From positions 8,530,072 to 8,594,071 of the forward strand of contig NC_061071.1 of the NCBI RefSeq assembly GCF_021917145.1: 64,000 bases of DNA. The letters are read 5' to 3'. Each line of letters opens with the position of its first letter. The stretch's first letter is position 1. This document shows positions 63,991 to 64,000 of this stretch, in pieces. The notes beneath the pieces were generated by a model. It did no database searches and was not told where the DNA came from. It worked only from the letters and a program-made list of their open reading frames with translations. The DNA is from Hypomesus transpacificus (taxonomy: Eukaryota; Chordata; Actinopteri; Osmeriformes; Osmeridae). The position numbers were made by a program, and so were the translations under genes.

Positions 63991-64000
63991 ATGCGCGTGT

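Larger units (their letters stand above)
56920..64000. other. Region upstream of boll, no gene recognised
   Basis: About 7 kb with no exon that I can assign to a family. From memory, PLCL1 follows BOLL in human, but no phospholipase C-like coding sequence was seen. Present are short AC/GT microsatellites (60100-60125, 62506-62560, 63129-63166, 63949-63990), a telomere-like TTAGGGTTAGGG (59332-59343) and a tRNA-related repeat (62731-62875). The boll 5' UTR and promoter must lie at the left end (about 56920-57180). Confidence 0.5.

Overview
The window is vertebrate nuclear DNA, almost certainly from a teleost fish. It has GT-AG introns, (CA)n, (CT)n and poly-G microsatellites, fragments of a fish-type L2 LINE, and a cluster of methionine-rich gamma-M crystallins, a class expanded in fish lenses. 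No species can be named from the sequence. Exon models were built by hand from splice sites, reading phase and remembered family sequences. No alignment was run.

Layout, left to right. (1) 682-2384, plus strand: the last six coding exons of a voltage-gated calcium channel beta-4 subunit (cacnb4), with the 5' part off the left edge. (2) 8820-13559, minus strand: a complete 12-exon, 512-residue PEA3-group ETS factor closest to ETV5. It lies tail-to-tail with cacnb4 across about 6.4 kb. (3) 13.6-23.1 kb: a gene-poor stretch with a long (CT)n tract. (4) 23.1-47.4 kb: a gamma-crystallin array. It has ten intact three-exon genes, one pseudogene whose third exon is split by a probable solo LTR, one orphan exon 1 and one truncated exon 2. 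Orientations are mixed (- - - + - + + + + - - -). (5) 48171-50538, plus strand: a complete 8-exon mob4 (phocein), 225 residues. (6) 53510-56919, minus strand: a complete 11-exon boule-type germ-cell RNA-binding protein (boll), 351 residues. (7) 56.9-64.0 kb: no gene recognised.

The crystallins are the centre of interest. Tryptophan-rich members resembling gamma-S sit near the two ends and the next-inner position (8, 7, 4 and 4 Trp). Methionine-rich, Trp-poor gamma-M members fill the rest (1-2 Trp). Blocks of near-identical exon 3 sequence in genes with different exons 2 point to recent exon-limited gene conversion. Several promoters carry a Maf-response-like core (TGCTGA/TGACTCA) 20-60 bp upstream of the TATA box, the expected logic for lens-specific transcription.

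From memory of the human map, ETV5 lies near CRYGS (3q27), while MOB4 and BOLL lie in 2q33 near CRYGA-D. This window places both kinds of neighbour on either side of one crystallin array. That fits an ancestral linkage of the gamma-S and gamma loci.

I found no bacterial-style system, CRISPR array, canonical tRNA or rRNA gene, or complete mobile element.
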